Part shown: positions 33,622-42,503 of the stretch, piece by piece
Layout: each line of letters opens with the position of its first letter
Position numbering within the stretch: the stretch's first letter is position 1
Source of the DNA: Nevskiales bacterium
GTDB lineage: Bacteria > Pseudomonadota > Gammaproteobacteria > Nevskiales > Nevskiaceae
Direction: 5' to 3'
Length of the DNA stretch: 64,000 nucleotides
NCBI GenBank assembly: GCA_028698335.1
Contig: JAQVDP010000010.1
Location: 62,001 to 126,000 of the forward strand
Position numbers and translations under genes: made by a program
Notes under the pieces: generated by a model
Seen by the model: the letters and a program-made list of their open reading frames with translations, nothing else
The model's database searches: none
Told to the model about the DNA's origin: nothing

Positions 33622-34398
33622 TCAGCGCGCCGCTTCGGCGATCTTGTCGATCGCCGCGATGCTCATCTGCTGCAAGGCCTGCTCCAGCGGCTTGTTGCGG
33701 AACAGCCGGAACAGTCCGGGAACCTTCAGGATATCGTGGCCGATATCGAAATAGCCGGTGAAATCGGCGCCGAACCGCCAGTGCCGGCCCTCGACCGAGG
33801 TGGCGTTGAGCACCCGCCCGGTGCGTACATCGATCACGCGCAGGTCCATCGCCGCATATCCGCGCGCGACGCGCAGGTGGAGAATGCCGAAGCCGTGGTC
33901 GTCCCCGATCGGGACGGGGATCGGCAGCGCGGCCCCGTCGACGCCCGGATCGATCGCGGTCAACGCGGCGACCACCAGCAGATCGGCGCCCTCGAGCCCC
34001 GGTGAGGGCGGCAACTGCGCCGTTTCGCCGGTGGCCTGAGCCTCGGAGAAGATCTGCTCCGCGACGATCGCGTCCAGATCGTCGCGTTCGAGCACGATGA
34101 AGCGATCGGAGGCGAACAACTCGGTCGTCAGCATGTCGCGCACACCGCGCAGCATCTCGTCTGCCCCGACGTAGGCGTCGCCGGGCAGGCGCAGGTTGGC
34201 GGCGATCAGCGCCTGGGTCAGGGACGCATCCGCACGCGTCCGGTCGATCACCGCGGCGACGGCGACGCGCGGACGTGCGTCTGGCGCCAGCGCCCGGACC
34301 GCCTCGACGCCCGCGCCGCCGCCCCGGGTCACCTGCGGATCCGACGCGCAGGCAGCGAGCAGCGCCGCGCCCAGCACCGCGATCAGAACACGCTTCAT
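33622..34398 (-). CDS. CsgG-family lipoprotein (copy 1)
   Basis: A 258-residue lipoprotein with lipobox LLAAC (residue 17). The body follows the CsgG/LpoB-type fold: RPRVAVAAVIDR, MLTTELFASDRFIVLERDDLDAIVAEQ, LLVVAALT and RVIDVRTGRVLNATSVEGRH. The last part is longer than in its neighbour (FGADFTGYFDIGHDILKVPGLF). Curli export needs CsgA/B/E/F, none of which is here, so a curli pore is not implied. It forms a tandem with the gene at 34429, 30 bases apart. Confidence 0.85.
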   Translation of the reverse strand: MKRVLIAVLGAALLAACASDPQVTRGGGAGVEAVRALAPDARPRVAVAAVIDRTRADASLTQALIAANLRLPGDAYVGADEMLRGVRDMLTTELFASDRFIVLERDDLDAIVAEQIFSEAQATGETAQLPPSPGLEGADLLVVAALTAIDPGVDGAALPIPVPIGDDHGFGILHLRVARGYAAMDLRVIDVRTGRVLNATSVEGRHWRFGADFTGYFDIGHDILKVPGLFRLFRNKPLEQALQQMSIAAIDKIAEAAR

Positions 34399-34428
34399 CC
34401 CGACTGCCGGAGCCGCCTCATCGTGCCA

Positions 34429-35070
34429 TCAGAACTTGGTCTGGACGATATGGGTGACGGCGGTGTCGATGCAGTTGCGCAGCGCCTGCTCCATCGGCGT
34501 CTTGCTGTAGGCGCCCAGACCGATCGGCAGGTCGCTGAGGGCGTAGGTGAAGCCGACGCCCGAATTGCGCGAGCTGCCCTCGACCGTCGTCGCGTTGACG
34601 ACGCGGCCGGTCCGCACGTCGATGATGCGCAGATTGATCGCCAGGCAAGCCTTGCGCGTGGACGCGAGCAGCACCGAACCACCGCTGCAGTCCGGCTCGA
34701 ACTGCGTCACCGAGCCGCGGATCAGCAGTTCCGCGCCTTCGAGCTGCCCCACCGGCGCGGTCGTGGCGGGATCGAAACGGCCCGTCGCGGCGAGATCCTG
34801 CTCGGCGGTGACATCGTCCAGGCGCGCGCGCTCCAGGACGATGAAGCGATTCGAGTTGAACAGGGCCGCGGTCAACATGTCGGCGACACCCCGGCCGACG
34901 CCGGGCTTGCCCCGAAAATCGAAATCACTGACGGCGATGCGGGGCTTCGGCCCCTGCGCGGGTTCGGCCTGGGCCTCGCGAATGCCGGGGCCATCGCTGG
35001 ACACCACCGTCGCCGTCGAACCGGCGCATGCTCCGAGCATCATCACCATCACCAATAGAACTGCGCGCAT
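34429..35070 (-). CDS. CsgG-family lipoprotein (copy 2)
   Basis: A 213-residue lipoprotein with lipobox MLGAC (residue 15). It has PKPRIAVSDFDFRG, MLTAALFNSNRFIVLERARLDDVTAEQ, LLIRGSVTQFEPD, NLRIIDVRTGRVVNATTVEG and FTYALSDLPIG. The core is clearly paralogous to the preceding copy, with a Cys pair (C-S-G-G and K-A-C) in the middle not seen there. ATG 35070 follows a weak ribosome-binding site. The function is unknown; related proteins sit at the outer membrane and assemble into rings or activate cell-wall enzymes. Confidence 0.85.
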   Translation of the reverse strand: MRAVLLVMVMMLGACAGSTATVVSSDGPGIREAQAEPAQGPKPRIAVSDFDFRGKPGVGRGVADMLTAALFNSNRFIVLERARLDDVTAEQDLAATGRFDPATTAPVGQLEGAELLIRGSVTQFEPDCSGGSVLLASTRKACLAINLRIIDVRTGRVVNATTVEGSSRNSGVGFTYALSDLPIGLGAYSKTPMEQALRNCIDTAVTHIVQTKF

Positions 35071-35169
35071 CGTTGACTCCGGAACCTGAAGATCGGATAA
35101 GTTACCGCGAATAGGGTGTCGCCGACGCAAAACGCTTCGCACTTCCATCCGTCAGGAGTTCAAACCGAG

Positions 35170-36138
35170 ATGATCCGACTGGCCCTGCATGGCGGCGCCG
35201 GCGACCTGCGCGCCGACCAGTTCGATACCAGCGCGCATCGCGCCGCACTCCGGCGCATCGCCGACGAAGGCCGGCGCATGCTCCAGGACGGGGCCACGGC
35301 GGTGGCGACGGTCGAACAGGTCGTGGTCCTGCTCGAGGAATGCCCGCTGTTCAACGCCGGGGTCGGCGCAGTCCTCAACCGCGACGGCCAGCCCGAACTC
35401 GACGCCGCGATCATGTGCGGCGTCGATCGCAACTGCGGTGCAGTAGCCGGCGTGATGCGGGCGAAGAGCCCCATCCGCCTGGCCCGCGCGGTCATGGAGC
35501 GCTCGCCGCATGCCATGTACATGGGCAGCGGCGCCGACGCCCTGAACCGCGAACTCGGCCTCGACGAGGTCACGCCGGACTTCTTCGTCACCGAGGAGCG
35601 CTTCCACCAGCTCAAGCTCGCGCACGAACGCGGCGTGATCGTACTCGACCACGAAGCCGCATTCGACGACACCGTCGCCCACGCGCCGACGCCGCCGAGC
35701 GAGGACGGCGGGGATGCCTTCGGCACGGTCGGCGCGGTTGCCCGTGATGCGCATGGCAATCTGGCCGCGGCGACGAGCACCGGAGGGCTGACCAACAAGC
35801 ACCCCGGACGGATCGGCGACACCCCGATCATCGGCGCGGGCACCTTCGCCGACAACCGCAGCGCCGCGATCTCCTGCACCGGCACCGGCGAGAGTTTCAT
35901 CCGCAGCGGCTTCGGCTTCGAGATTCACGCGCGCATGAGTTACAGCCACTGGGCATTGCAGCGTGCCTGCGACGAGACGCTCGCCGAAGTCCAGCGCCTG
36001 GGCGGGCGCGGCGGCTGTATCGCCATCGACCACGAGGGACAGCTGTATCTGCCGTTCAACTCGCTGGCGATGTATCGCGCGTGGATGGGCGCGGACGGCA
36101 ACCTCCACGTCGGCGTCGGCCCCGACGACGTCGACTAG
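35170..36138 (+). CDS. Isoaspartyl peptidase / plant-type L-asparaginase
   Basis: A 322-residue Ntn-hydrolase that cleaves itself into two subunits. The nucleophile is T186 in DAFGTVGAVARD. The substrate pocket is recognisable in NAGVGAVLNRDGQPELDAAIM and STGGLTNKHPGRIGDTPIIGAG. It hydrolyses isoaspartyl dipeptides and asparagine, recycling damaged peptides. ATG 35170 is preferred; GTG or TTG codons further upstream lack support. Divergent from the CsgG gene by 99 bases. Confidence 0.93.
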   Translation: MIRLALHGGAGDLRADQFDTSAHRAALRRIADEGRRMLQDGATAVATVEQVVVLLEECPLFNAGVGAVLNRDGQPELDAAIMCGVDRNCGAVAGVMRAKSPIRLARAVMERSPHAMYMGSGADALNRELGLDEVTPDFFVTEERFHQLKLAHERGVIVLDHEAAFDDTVAHAPTPPSEDGGDAFGTVGAVARDAHGNLAAATSTGGLTNKHPGRIGDTPIIGAGTFADNRSAAISCTGTGESFIRSGFGFEIHARMSYSHWALQRACDETLAEVQRLGGRGGCIAIDHEGQLYLPFNSLAMYRAWMGADGNLHVGVGPDDVD

Positions 36139-36150
36139 CGGCCCTCGACC

Positions 36151-37458
36151 TCAGGCGCCCGAGCGCGGGGCCTCGGCGGCATAGTGCTGCACCGGCTGCG
36201 CGAAACCCTTGAGCGGCAGCGGCGGACGTTCGCGCAGATCGACGGTCCCGGCCAGTTCCACGGTCCGCTGATCGATCAGGATCTCCCCGTTCGCGGCGTG
36301 CTCGCACAGCCGCGAGGCCCGATTCACCGCCGAACCGACCGCCGTGTATTCGAGGCGCGCGTCGGCGCCGATGATGCCGAGCGTCACGGTGCCGCTGGCC
36401 ACCGCCAACCCGATCCCCAGCGGTTGCTCGGCGGTGCTCCAGCGCTCGGCCAGCAGCAGGCCGATGTCGCGGATCCGGCGGGCCAGTTCGATGCCCCGCC
36501 GCGCGTGGTAGGCGACCGGCAGCGGCGCGCCGACCAGAATCAGGATGCCGTCCCCGGCATAGTCCTTGATGGTCGCGCCGAACTCGGACACCACCTGCCC
36601 GACCACGTCGTAGTATTCGCGCAGCACCGCCAGCACCTGGCTGGTCGGCACCGCCGCGGCATAGGCGGTGAAGCCGCGCAGATCACAGCAGACCACGGTG
36701 ATCTCCCGTTGTGACTCGCGCATCGCCCGCTCCAGACCGCGCTCCGACACCAGCCGCGCGACCTGCGGCGACAGGAAACGCGACATGAACTGTCCGCGCT
36801 GGCCCTGCAGCACGTGGTAGTGCACCGCGCCGACGAAGAACACCACCTCGCCAACGGCCATCGACAATGCCGAGATGTCGAGCGGCAGCACGAAGCCGGC
36901 GACGAGGAACGGCGTCGCCAGCGCCATCGCCAGAATGCGGATCGCCTCCGCGCGGTCGGGCCTGCGGTTGAGCAGCAGCACGATCCCGGCGAGCCCGCCC
37001 AGCATCGACAACAGCACCGGCCCCATGAACAACCAGAACACCGGCTCCAGGAAGTGTCCGGGATCGTCCGCCGCGCGCAGGAACACCGAGGCCCGATCGT
37101 CCCACCAGATCACCGAAAACAGACCGTAGACGATCCCCGCGGCCTGTCCCGCGCGGAGCGCGTAGTCACCGGCGCGGGTGTCGACGCCGGGCGCGACCGG
37201 CAGCGTGCGCCGGACCCGGAGGATCCATTCCAGCGTGGCGGCGATCGCCAGCACTTCCGGGACGGCGAACCATCCCGACCACCACGGCGGGCGCTCAAGC
37301 GCCGTCAGCACCACCACGTTGAGGAAGATCGACGCCCCTATGCTCGCGAATGCCAGCGCCAGGGCACGCGAAGTCGGCGACGCGCGGTCGGCCGAAACGA
37401 ATGCCGCCGCCAGGCCCAGCGCCACCAGCGACACGACGACGTGCGCGCTCAGATCCAT
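36151..37458 (-). CDS. Membrane-bound class III adenylate cyclase
   Basis: A 435-residue protein with about six membrane spans (residues 1-205), then a catalytic domain (about 245-435). Metal-binding Asp are D259 in CCDLRGFTAY and D303 in DYAGDGILIL. The transition-state residues are in EYTAVGSAVNRASRL (Asn and Arg kept). The Lys before AGDG and the Thr of EYT fit ATP use. The signal sensed by the membrane half is unknown. It lies 28 bases after the antiporter gene on the same strand, so cAMP output and K+/pH homeostasis may be linked. Confidence 0.9.
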   Translation of the reverse strand: MDLSAHVVVSLVALGLAAAFVSADRASPTSRALALAFASIGASIFLNVVVLTALERPPWWSGWFAVPEVLAIAATLEWILRVRRTLPVAPGVDTRAGDYALRAGQAAGIVYGLFSVIWWDDRASVFLRAADDPGHFLEPVFWLFMGPVLLSMLGGLAGIVLLLNRRPDRAEAIRILAMALATPFLVAGFVLPLDISALSMAVGEVVFFVGAVHYHVLQGQRGQFMSRFLSPQVARLVSERGLERAMRESQREITVVCCDLRGFTAYAAAVPTSQVLAVLREYYDVVGQVVSEFGATIKDYAGDGILILVGAPLPVAYHARRGIELARRIRDIGLLLAERWSTAEQPLGIGLAVASGTVTLGIIGADARLEYTAVGSAVNRASRLCEHAANGEILIDQRTVELAGTVDLRERPPLPLKGFAQPVQHYAAEAPRSGA

Positions 37459-37486
37459 CCCGATCCCGCGCGCGGCCGCAACACCG

Positions 37487-39244
37487 TCACTGCGGCCGCT
37501 CCGGACGGTCCTGCTCGAACAGCTCCTCGAGCTCCTGCGCCGCTTCCTGCGCGGTCTGGATCATCAGATCCTCGTCGTGATGGATGGCGTGCTGCCGCAG
37601 CAGGGTGCGCTCGTCGTGCTTGCGGAAGGTCTCCACCGCATGGAGCGCTTCCTCGCTGCTGTCGCCCAACGCCATCAGGATACTGCGGCTCATGTCCAGC
37701 GATGAGTGGAAGCTGCGCCGCACCACGTTGCTGATGCCCAGATCCATCAAGCGCAGCGCATGCTGGCGGTTCAGCGCAACGGCGAAGATCGGCAGACGCG
37801 GAAAGTTGCGCCGCACGACGCCGGCGACGTGCATCGAGACGTCGACGTCGGGAATCGTCAGCACGAACAGCCGGGCCTTGTCGGCGCGCGCCGCGCGCAG
37901 CAGATCGAGCCGGCCGGCGTCTCCATAGAAGATCTTGTTGCCGAAGCGTCGCACGAAGTCGACCTGCTCGGAATTCTTGTCCAGCACCGTGAACGGAATC
38001 TGTTTGACGCGCAGGATACGCGCGACGATCTGGCCGAACGGGCCGAAACCGGCAATGATGACGGTCTGCTCCGGTGCCTCGATCTGATCGTAGGGTTTGG
38101 GCTCCTCCCGCGTCCGCCACCGCGCCTGCGCCGCATACAGCGCCGGCGTGGCGATCATCGAAACGGTGACGATGACGACCAGCTGCGCCGTCAGTTCGGC
38201 CGCGAGCAGGCCGGCGGCGGTGGCGGCACTGAACAGCACGAAGGCAAACTCACCGCCCTGCGGCAGAGCCGTCGCCAGCGCCCGTGCCGGCCCGGCCGGC
38301 AACCCGAACACGCGGCCGAGCCCGAACAGAATCGCAGCCTTGACCAGCAGCAGTCCGGCCGCCAACCCCAGCAGCGGCAACGGGTCCTCGGTCAGCAGGC
38401 CGACATCGGCGGACATTCCGACGGCGATGAAGAACAGCCCGAGCAGCATGCCCTTGAACGGCTCGATGTTCGCCTGCAACTCATGCCGGTATTCCGATTC
38501 GGACAACAGGACCCCGGCGACAAACGCCCCCAGCGACATCGACAGACCGACCGCATGCATCGCCAGCGCCGTCGCCAGCACAATCAGCAAGGCCATCGCG
38601 GTCAGCAGTTCGGGCGTGTTCGACGCGGCGATGGTTCGCATCACGGGACGCACCGCGTAGCGCCCACCGAAGATCACCAGCGCGAACACGGCCAGCGTCT
38701 TGGCCGCCTCGGTCCAGCCGAGCATGGACTCACCGCTGCCGACCGGCCCCAGCAACGGGATCAGCGCCAGCATCGGGATGACCGCAACATCCTGGAACAA
38801 CAGGATCGCGAACGCCGTACGACCGTGCCGGGTCGACAATTCACCGCGCTCTGCAAGCATCTGGATCACGAACGCGGTGGACGACATCGCCAGACCGAAG
38901 CCGATGATCGGCGCCGCAACGCGAGGCACCCCCAACCCGGCGGCGCCCACCGTCAGGACGATCCCCGTGATCAGCACCTGCAGTCCGCCGAGCCCGAACA
39001 CCAGCCGTCGTAATGTCCACAGACGGCTGGGCTGCAGCTCCAGCCCGATGATGAACAACAGCAGCACGACGCCGAATTCGCCGAAGTGCAGAACCTCCTC
39101 GACTTCCGCGATCAGGCCCAGGCCGGAGGGGCCGATCACGATACCGGCCGCCAGATACCCCAGCACAGCGCCGAGGCCGAGTCTCAGGAAGACCGGGACG
39201 AACAGCACCGCAGCGGCGAGAAAGAGGGTGATATCGACCAGCAT
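37487..39244 (-). CDS. KefB/KefC-type monovalent cation:proton antiporter (CPA2)
   Basis: A 585-residue K+ efflux or Na+(K+)/H+ antiporter with about 12 spans (MLVDITLFLAAAVLFVPVF at the start, GLAMSSTAFVIQML near residue 118). A cytoplasmic RCK/TrkA-N nucleotide-binding domain (GFGPFGQIVARIL near residue 400) follows, then a short C-terminal tail. Related to glutathione-gated KefC and to RosB-like proteins. No TrkA-C domain was recognised. Its start faces an AT-rich spacer; the downstream cyclase gene is 28 bases away. Confidence 0.92.
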   Translation of the reverse strand: MLVDITLFLAAAVLFVPVFLRLGLGAVLGYLAAGIVIGPSGLGLIAEVEEVLHFGEFGVVLLLFIIGLELQPSRLWTLRRLVFGLGGLQVLITGIVLTVGAAGLGVPRVAAPIIGFGLAMSSTAFVIQMLAERGELSTRHGRTAFAILLFQDVAVIPMLALIPLLGPVGSGESMLGWTEAAKTLAVFALVIFGGRYAVRPVMRTIAASNTPELLTAMALLIVLATALAMHAVGLSMSLGAFVAGVLLSESEYRHELQANIEPFKGMLLGLFFIAVGMSADVGLLTEDPLPLLGLAAGLLLVKAAILFGLGRVFGLPAGPARALATALPQGGEFAFVLFSAATAAGLLAAELTAQLVVIVTVSMIATPALYAAQARWRTREEPKPYDQIEAPEQTVIIAGFGPFGQIVARILRVKQIPFTVLDKNSEQVDFVRRFGNKIFYGDAGRLDLLRAARADKARLFVLTIPDVDVSMHVAGVVRRNFPRLPIFAVALNRQHALRLMDLGISNVVRRSFHSSLDMSRSILMALGDSSEEALHAVETFRKHDERTLLRQHAIHHDEDLMIQTAQEAAQELEELFEQDRPERPQ

Positions 39245-39322
39245 GGAACCTGTTCTAATGCTCGATATAATTTTAAATATTATTTAACTACAAATAGATA
39301 CAAATTACTTCTCAAGTCGATA

Positions 39323-39351
39323 TTGAAGGCCGGCGCGGGGCCGCCGATAAT
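39323..39351 (+). promoter_or_regulatory. Predicted sigma70 promoter of the AbiEi-like gene
   Basis: TTGAAG (39323-39328), a 17-base spacer and GATAAT (39346-39351). The start would fall about 50 bases before ATG 39406. The surrounding 39245-39405 interval is far more AT-rich than the rest of the window and also has to serve the divergent antiporter gene. Confidence 0.55.
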
Positions 39352-39370
39352 GGCTGCGTTCGAAAATATA

Positions 39371-39390
39371 CGCACTTATATAAACGTGCG
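39371..39390. repeat. Inverted repeat CGCAC-N10-GTGCG upstream of the AbiEi-like gene
   Basis: Five-base arms (39371-39375 and 39386-39390) flank TTATATAAAC, 15 bases before the start codon and downstream of the predicted promoter. AbiEi antitoxins commonly repress their own operon by binding inverted repeats, so it is a candidate operator. Confidence 0.4.
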
Positions 39391-39405
39391 GTCGTTATTC
39401 ACAAT

Positions 39406-40017
39406 ATGGATGAGCAGAGCAAATCCGAGCGCATCTTACAGCTCGCGCACAAGCTCGGCGTGCTGAGGCCAAAGGACCTGGTTCCGCATGGCATCCAGGC
39501 CGAGTACCTGCGCCGTCTGTGCGACCGCGGGCTGCTCAAGAAGCTGGGCCGCGGCAGCTATGTTCCGGCCGACGCCCATCCCTCCCCGTCCCTGGCCCTG
39601 GCCATCGTCGCCCGTGCGGTCCCCAACGGCGTGATCTGCCTGCAATCGGCCCTGGCCTACCACGACCTCGGCCCGAACGATCTGCGCGAGGTTCACGTCG
39701 CGATCGAGCGGCGCGCGGCCAAGCCGCGCGTGGAGTTCCCGACGATCCGCGTCGCCCGCCTCGGCGGCCCTGCCTTCACCGAAGGCGTCGAGATTCATTC
39801 GATCGAGCACGTCAAGGTACGGATCTACAGCCTGGAGAAAACCCTCGCCGACCTGTTCAAGTTCCGCAACAAGATCGGCCCGCACATCGCCGTCGACGCA
39901 TTGCGCGCGGCACTGGCCCAGCGCGAACTCAACATGCGCAAGCTCTGGCACTACGCTCGCCTGTGCCGGGTCGAGCGGGTCATGAAACCCTACGTCGACG
40001 CCCTGTTGCCTGCCTGA
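39406..40017 (+). CDS. AbiEi-type antitoxin/transcriptional regulator without a toxin partner
   Basis: A 203-residue protein with an N-terminal winged-helix-like region (about 5-50, LRPKDLVPHGIQAEYLRRLCDRG, then LKKLGRGSYVP) and a C-terminal AbiEi-type domain (SALAYHDL, VRIYSLEKTLADLFKFRNKIG, LWHYARLCRVERVM). In AbiE systems the AbiEi antitoxin precedes a nucleotidyltransferase toxin (AbiEii). The next gene, 11 bases downstream, is instead an OMPLA phospholipase, and no AbiEii is in view. No clear ribosome-binding site precedes the ATG. The gene itself has the G+C-rich codon use of its neighbours. Confidence 0.82.
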   Translation: MDEQSKSERILQLAHKLGVLRPKDLVPHGIQAEYLRRLCDRGLLKKLGRGSYVPADAHPSPSLALAIVARAVPNGVICLQSALAYHDLGPNDLREVHVAIERRAAKPRVEFPTIRVARLGGPAFTEGVEIHSIEHVKVRIYSLEKTLADLFKFRNKIGPHIAVDALRAALAQRELNMRKLWHYARLCRVERVMKPYVDALLPA

Positions 40018-40027
40018 ACTCCGACCG

Positions 40028-40990
40028 ATGCGCCTTCCCGCTCTGCTGACTTCGCTGCTGCTGGCGTCCGCCGCCCATTCCGTGTCCACCGCCTCCGTTG
40101 CTGCACAACCGGATATCAGCGGCCCGGATCTTCCCCCCGCAATGGCCGCCGGTCCCGCTGACGAAGACGCTCGCGGGTCGTCGCCAGCAACCGCTGGTGC
40201 AGGCGGCCCTGCGCCCGATGCCCCGGATCCGCTGTTCCCGAATCTGGTCCGGGACACCGACAGTTTCACCCTGGTCAACGAAAAGCACGGCCTGTCCTTC
40301 CACAAGCCGATGTTCTTCGCCCCGGCGACATGGAGCCCGCAATACGAAGGTCAGAAAACCGAGGTGATCTTCCAGATCAGCCTCAAGCAGCGTCTGCTGA
40401 ACCGCAACCTGTTCTTCGGCTATACGCAGAAGTCTTTCTGGCAGCTTTACGACGGCGGCAACTCGCGCCCGTTTCGCGAGACCAACTACAACCCGGAACT
40501 GTTCTATCGCTTCAAGCCGCAATGGAACGACGCCCCCGGCCTCGGCTTCGATCTCGGCGTCGACCACCAGTCCAACGGCAAGGACCTGCCGGAGTCGCGC
40601 AGCTGGAACCGGATCATCGGCGCCGCCTACTACGAAACCGACCGCCAGCTGGTGCATCTGCGCCTGTGGTATCGCCTGCCGGAAAACGAGGATCGTGCCG
40701 CGGACGACCCCGCGCGCGACGACAATCCGGACATCCACGCCTACATCGGCTACGGCGAACTGCGGCTGCAGCGCAAATTCTTCGGCGACGCCAAGCATGT
40801 GGGATCGCTGATGCTGCGCGGCAACCCTGCGAGTGGCCGGGGTGCGGTCGAACTGGTCTACAGTGCTCCCGCACCGTTTTCAGGGGACGCGTTCATGATG
40901 TTCTACGTCTGGAACGGCTACGGCGAGAGCCTGATCGACTACAACCGCAGCGTCACCCGGGTCGGCATCGGCCTGATGCTGGCGCGCTGA
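40028..40990 (+). CDS. pldA: Outer-membrane phospholipase A (OMPLA)
   Basis: A 320-residue beta-barrel enzyme that hydrolyses phospholipids reaching the outer leaflet. The catalytic triad is intact: H180 and S182 in GVDHQSNGKD and N194 in SRSWNR, with the same 14-residue His-Asn spacing as in E. coli. The signal peptide is followed by an unusual Pro/Ala/Gly/Asp-rich linker (about residues 27-72) before the barrel. It begins 11 bases after the AbiEi-like gene and may be co-transcribed with it. Confidence 0.93.
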   Translation: MRLPALLTSLLLASAAHSVSTASVAAQPDISGPDLPPAMAAGPADEDARGSSPATAGAGGPAPDAPDPLFPNLVRDTDSFTLVNEKHGLSFHKPMFFAPATWSPQYEGQKTEVIFQISLKQRLLNRNLFFGYTQKSFWQLYDGGNSRPFRETNYNPELFYRFKPQWNDAPGLGFDLGVDHQSNGKDLPESRSWNRIIGAAYYETDRQLVHLRLWYRLPENEDRAADDPARDDNPDIHAYIGYGELRLQRKFFGDAKHVGSLMLRGNPASGRGAVELVYSAPAPFSGDAFMMFYVWNGYGESLIDYNRSVTRVGIGLMLAR

Positions 40991-41023
40991 CGCACCCGCC
41001 GGGGATTTCCGCACCAAACGCAA

Positions 41024-41046
41024 ACGGGCGCCACAAGGGCGCCCGT
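41024..41046 (-). terminator. Terminator of the alpha ribosomal operon
   Basis: A 9-base-pair stem ACGGGCGCC / GGCGCCCGT (41024-41032, 41038-41046) with a 5-base loop, about 25 bases after the rplQ stop on the minus strand. It is followed by TTTGCGTTT. Also positioned to end pldA transcripts from the other side. Confidence 0.7.
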
Positions 41047-41071
41047 CCGGCAAATCCGATGGTCGAACCGC

Positions 41072-41464
41072 TTACGCAGCCGCCTCGGATTCACCAACCG
41101 CGCCAGCCGGCCGATCGACCAGCTCGACATAGGCCATCGGCGCATCGTCGCCGGCACGGAAGCCACAGCGCATGATGCGCAGGTAGCCACCGGGGCGGGT
41201 CTGATAGCGCGGTCCGAGCTCGTTGAAGAGCTTCTGGACGGCATCGCGGTCACGCAGACGCGAGAACGCGATGCGGCGGTTGTGCACCGAATCTTCCTTC
41301 GCGCGCGTAATCAGCGGCTCGGCGACGCGGCGCAGCTCCTTGGCCTTCGGCAGCGTGGTCTTGATCAGCTCGTGCTTGAGCAGCGCGACCGTGATGGCCT
41401 GCATCGTGGCCTTGCGGTGGGCGCTGGTACGGCCAAAGGTGCGGCCGGCAATCTTGTGACGCAT
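41072..41464 (-). CDS. rplQ: 50S ribosomal protein L17
   Basis: 130 residues ([20 protein letters not shown] at the start). Structural component of the large subunit near the exit tunnel. Last gene of the alpha operon rpsM-rpsK-rpsD-rpoA-rplQ, 25 bases after rpoA. The acidic C-terminal tail (VGESEAAA) extends beyond the core, as is common. Nothing unusual seen. Confidence 0.97.
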   Translation of the reverse strand: MRHKIAGRTFGRTSAHRKATMQAITVALLKHELIKTTLPKAKELRRVAEPLITRAKEDSVHNRRIAFSRLRDRDAVQKLFNELGPRYQTRPGGYLRIMRCGFRAGDDAPMAYVELVDRPAGAVGESEAAA

Positions 41465-41489
41465 GGCGTAATTTCCTTAATGCAGGGCG

Positions 41490-42470
41490 TCAGGCCGAAA
41501 CCTTCGGCGACGACCAGTTGTCCAGCTTCATTCCGAGCTCAAGCTCCTGCGCCTTCAGCGCTTCCTTGATCTCGTTCAGCGACTTTTTGCCGAGGTTCGG
41601 CGTCTTCATCAGTTCCATCTCGGTGCGCTGCACCAGATCGCCGATGTAGTAGATGTTCTCGGCCTTCAGGCAGTTGGCCGAACGCACCGTCAGCTCGAGA
41701 TCGTCGATCGGACGGAACAGGATCGGCGACAGCTCCTTCTTGCCCGGCGCCGCCACGGCCTGTGCCGCTTCGGCTTCCAGGTCCACAAACACCGACAGCT
41801 GGTCACGCAGAATGCGGGCCGCGAGCCGGACCGCCTCGGCCGCATCGACGCTGCCGTTGGTGTCCACGTCCAGGATCAGCTTGTCCAGGTCGGTCCGCTG
41901 GGCGACACGCGCGCGCTCGACGCTGTAGCTGACACGGCGCACGGGGCTGTACGAAGCATCGAGCTTCAGCACGCCGACGCCGCGGCCGTCATCCTCGCGC
42001 GTCATGCTCACGGCGGGCACGTAGCCGCGGCCACGCGTGACCTTCAGGGTCATGTTGAGCTTGCCGCCGGTGAGGTTCGCCAGCACCAGATCCGGGTTGA
42101 CGATCTCGACGTCGTGGTCGAGCTTGATGTCACCAGCGGTGACCGCACCGTTGCCGGACTTCTCGAGTCGCAGGGTCGCCTCGTCACGCGCGTGCAGACG
42201 CACGGCGATGTTCTTGATGTTGAGCAGGATGTCGAGCACGTCCTCCTGGACGCCCTCGATCGCGCTGTACTCGTGAACAACGCCTTCGATCTGCACTTCG
42301 GTGACCGCGGCGCCCGGAATGGACGCCAACAGCAGACGGCGCAACGCATTGCCGAGCGTATGCCCGAAGCCGCGCTCCATCGGTTCGAGCGTGACCCGCG
42401 CGCGATTCGGCGTCAGGGTCTCGACGTCGATCTGGCGGGGCTTGAGCAGGTCCGCAACAACGTTCTGCAT
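41490..42470 (-). CDS. rpoA: RNA polymerase alpha subunit
   Basis: 326 residues. The N-terminal dimerisation domain shows the [20 protein letters not shown] segment used to nucleate beta/beta' assembly. The C-terminal domain (about 245-326) has the [24 protein letters not shown] region that binds UP elements and activators. Length is typical. Placed between rpsD and rplQ in the alpha operon. Confidence 0.98.
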   Translation of the reverse strand: MQNVVADLLKPRQIDVETLTPNRARVTLEPMERGFGHTLGNALRRLLLASIPGAAVTEVQIEGVVHEYSAIEGVQEDVLDILLNIKNIAVRLHARDEATLRLEKSGNGAVTAGDIKLDHDVEIVNPDLVLANLTGGKLNMTLKVTRGRGYVPAVSMTREDDGRGVGVLKLDASYSPVRRVSYSVERARVAQRTDLDKLILDVDTNGSVDAAEAVRLAARILRDQLSVFVDLEAEAAQAVAAPGKKELSPILFRPIDDLELTVRSANCLKAENIYYIGDLVQRTEMELMKTPNLGKKSLNEIKEALKAQELELGMKLDNWSSPKVSA

Positions 42471-42503
42471 GAAATAACCTCTTGAGAAACCGGGTGTTCC
42501 GGA

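Noticed and set aside
33622-35070. A curli secretion system
   Set aside because: Only CsgG-fold lipoproteins are present; no CsgA/B/D/E/F genes are seen.
39245-39405. A riboswitch or small RNA in the AT-rich spacer
   Set aside because: No conserved aptamer-like helices were found beyond one short inverted repeat and a promoter; function stays open.
39406-40017. A full AbiE toxin-antitoxin module
   Set aside because: No nucleotidyltransferase (AbiEii) gene follows; the downstream gene is an OMPLA phospholipase.
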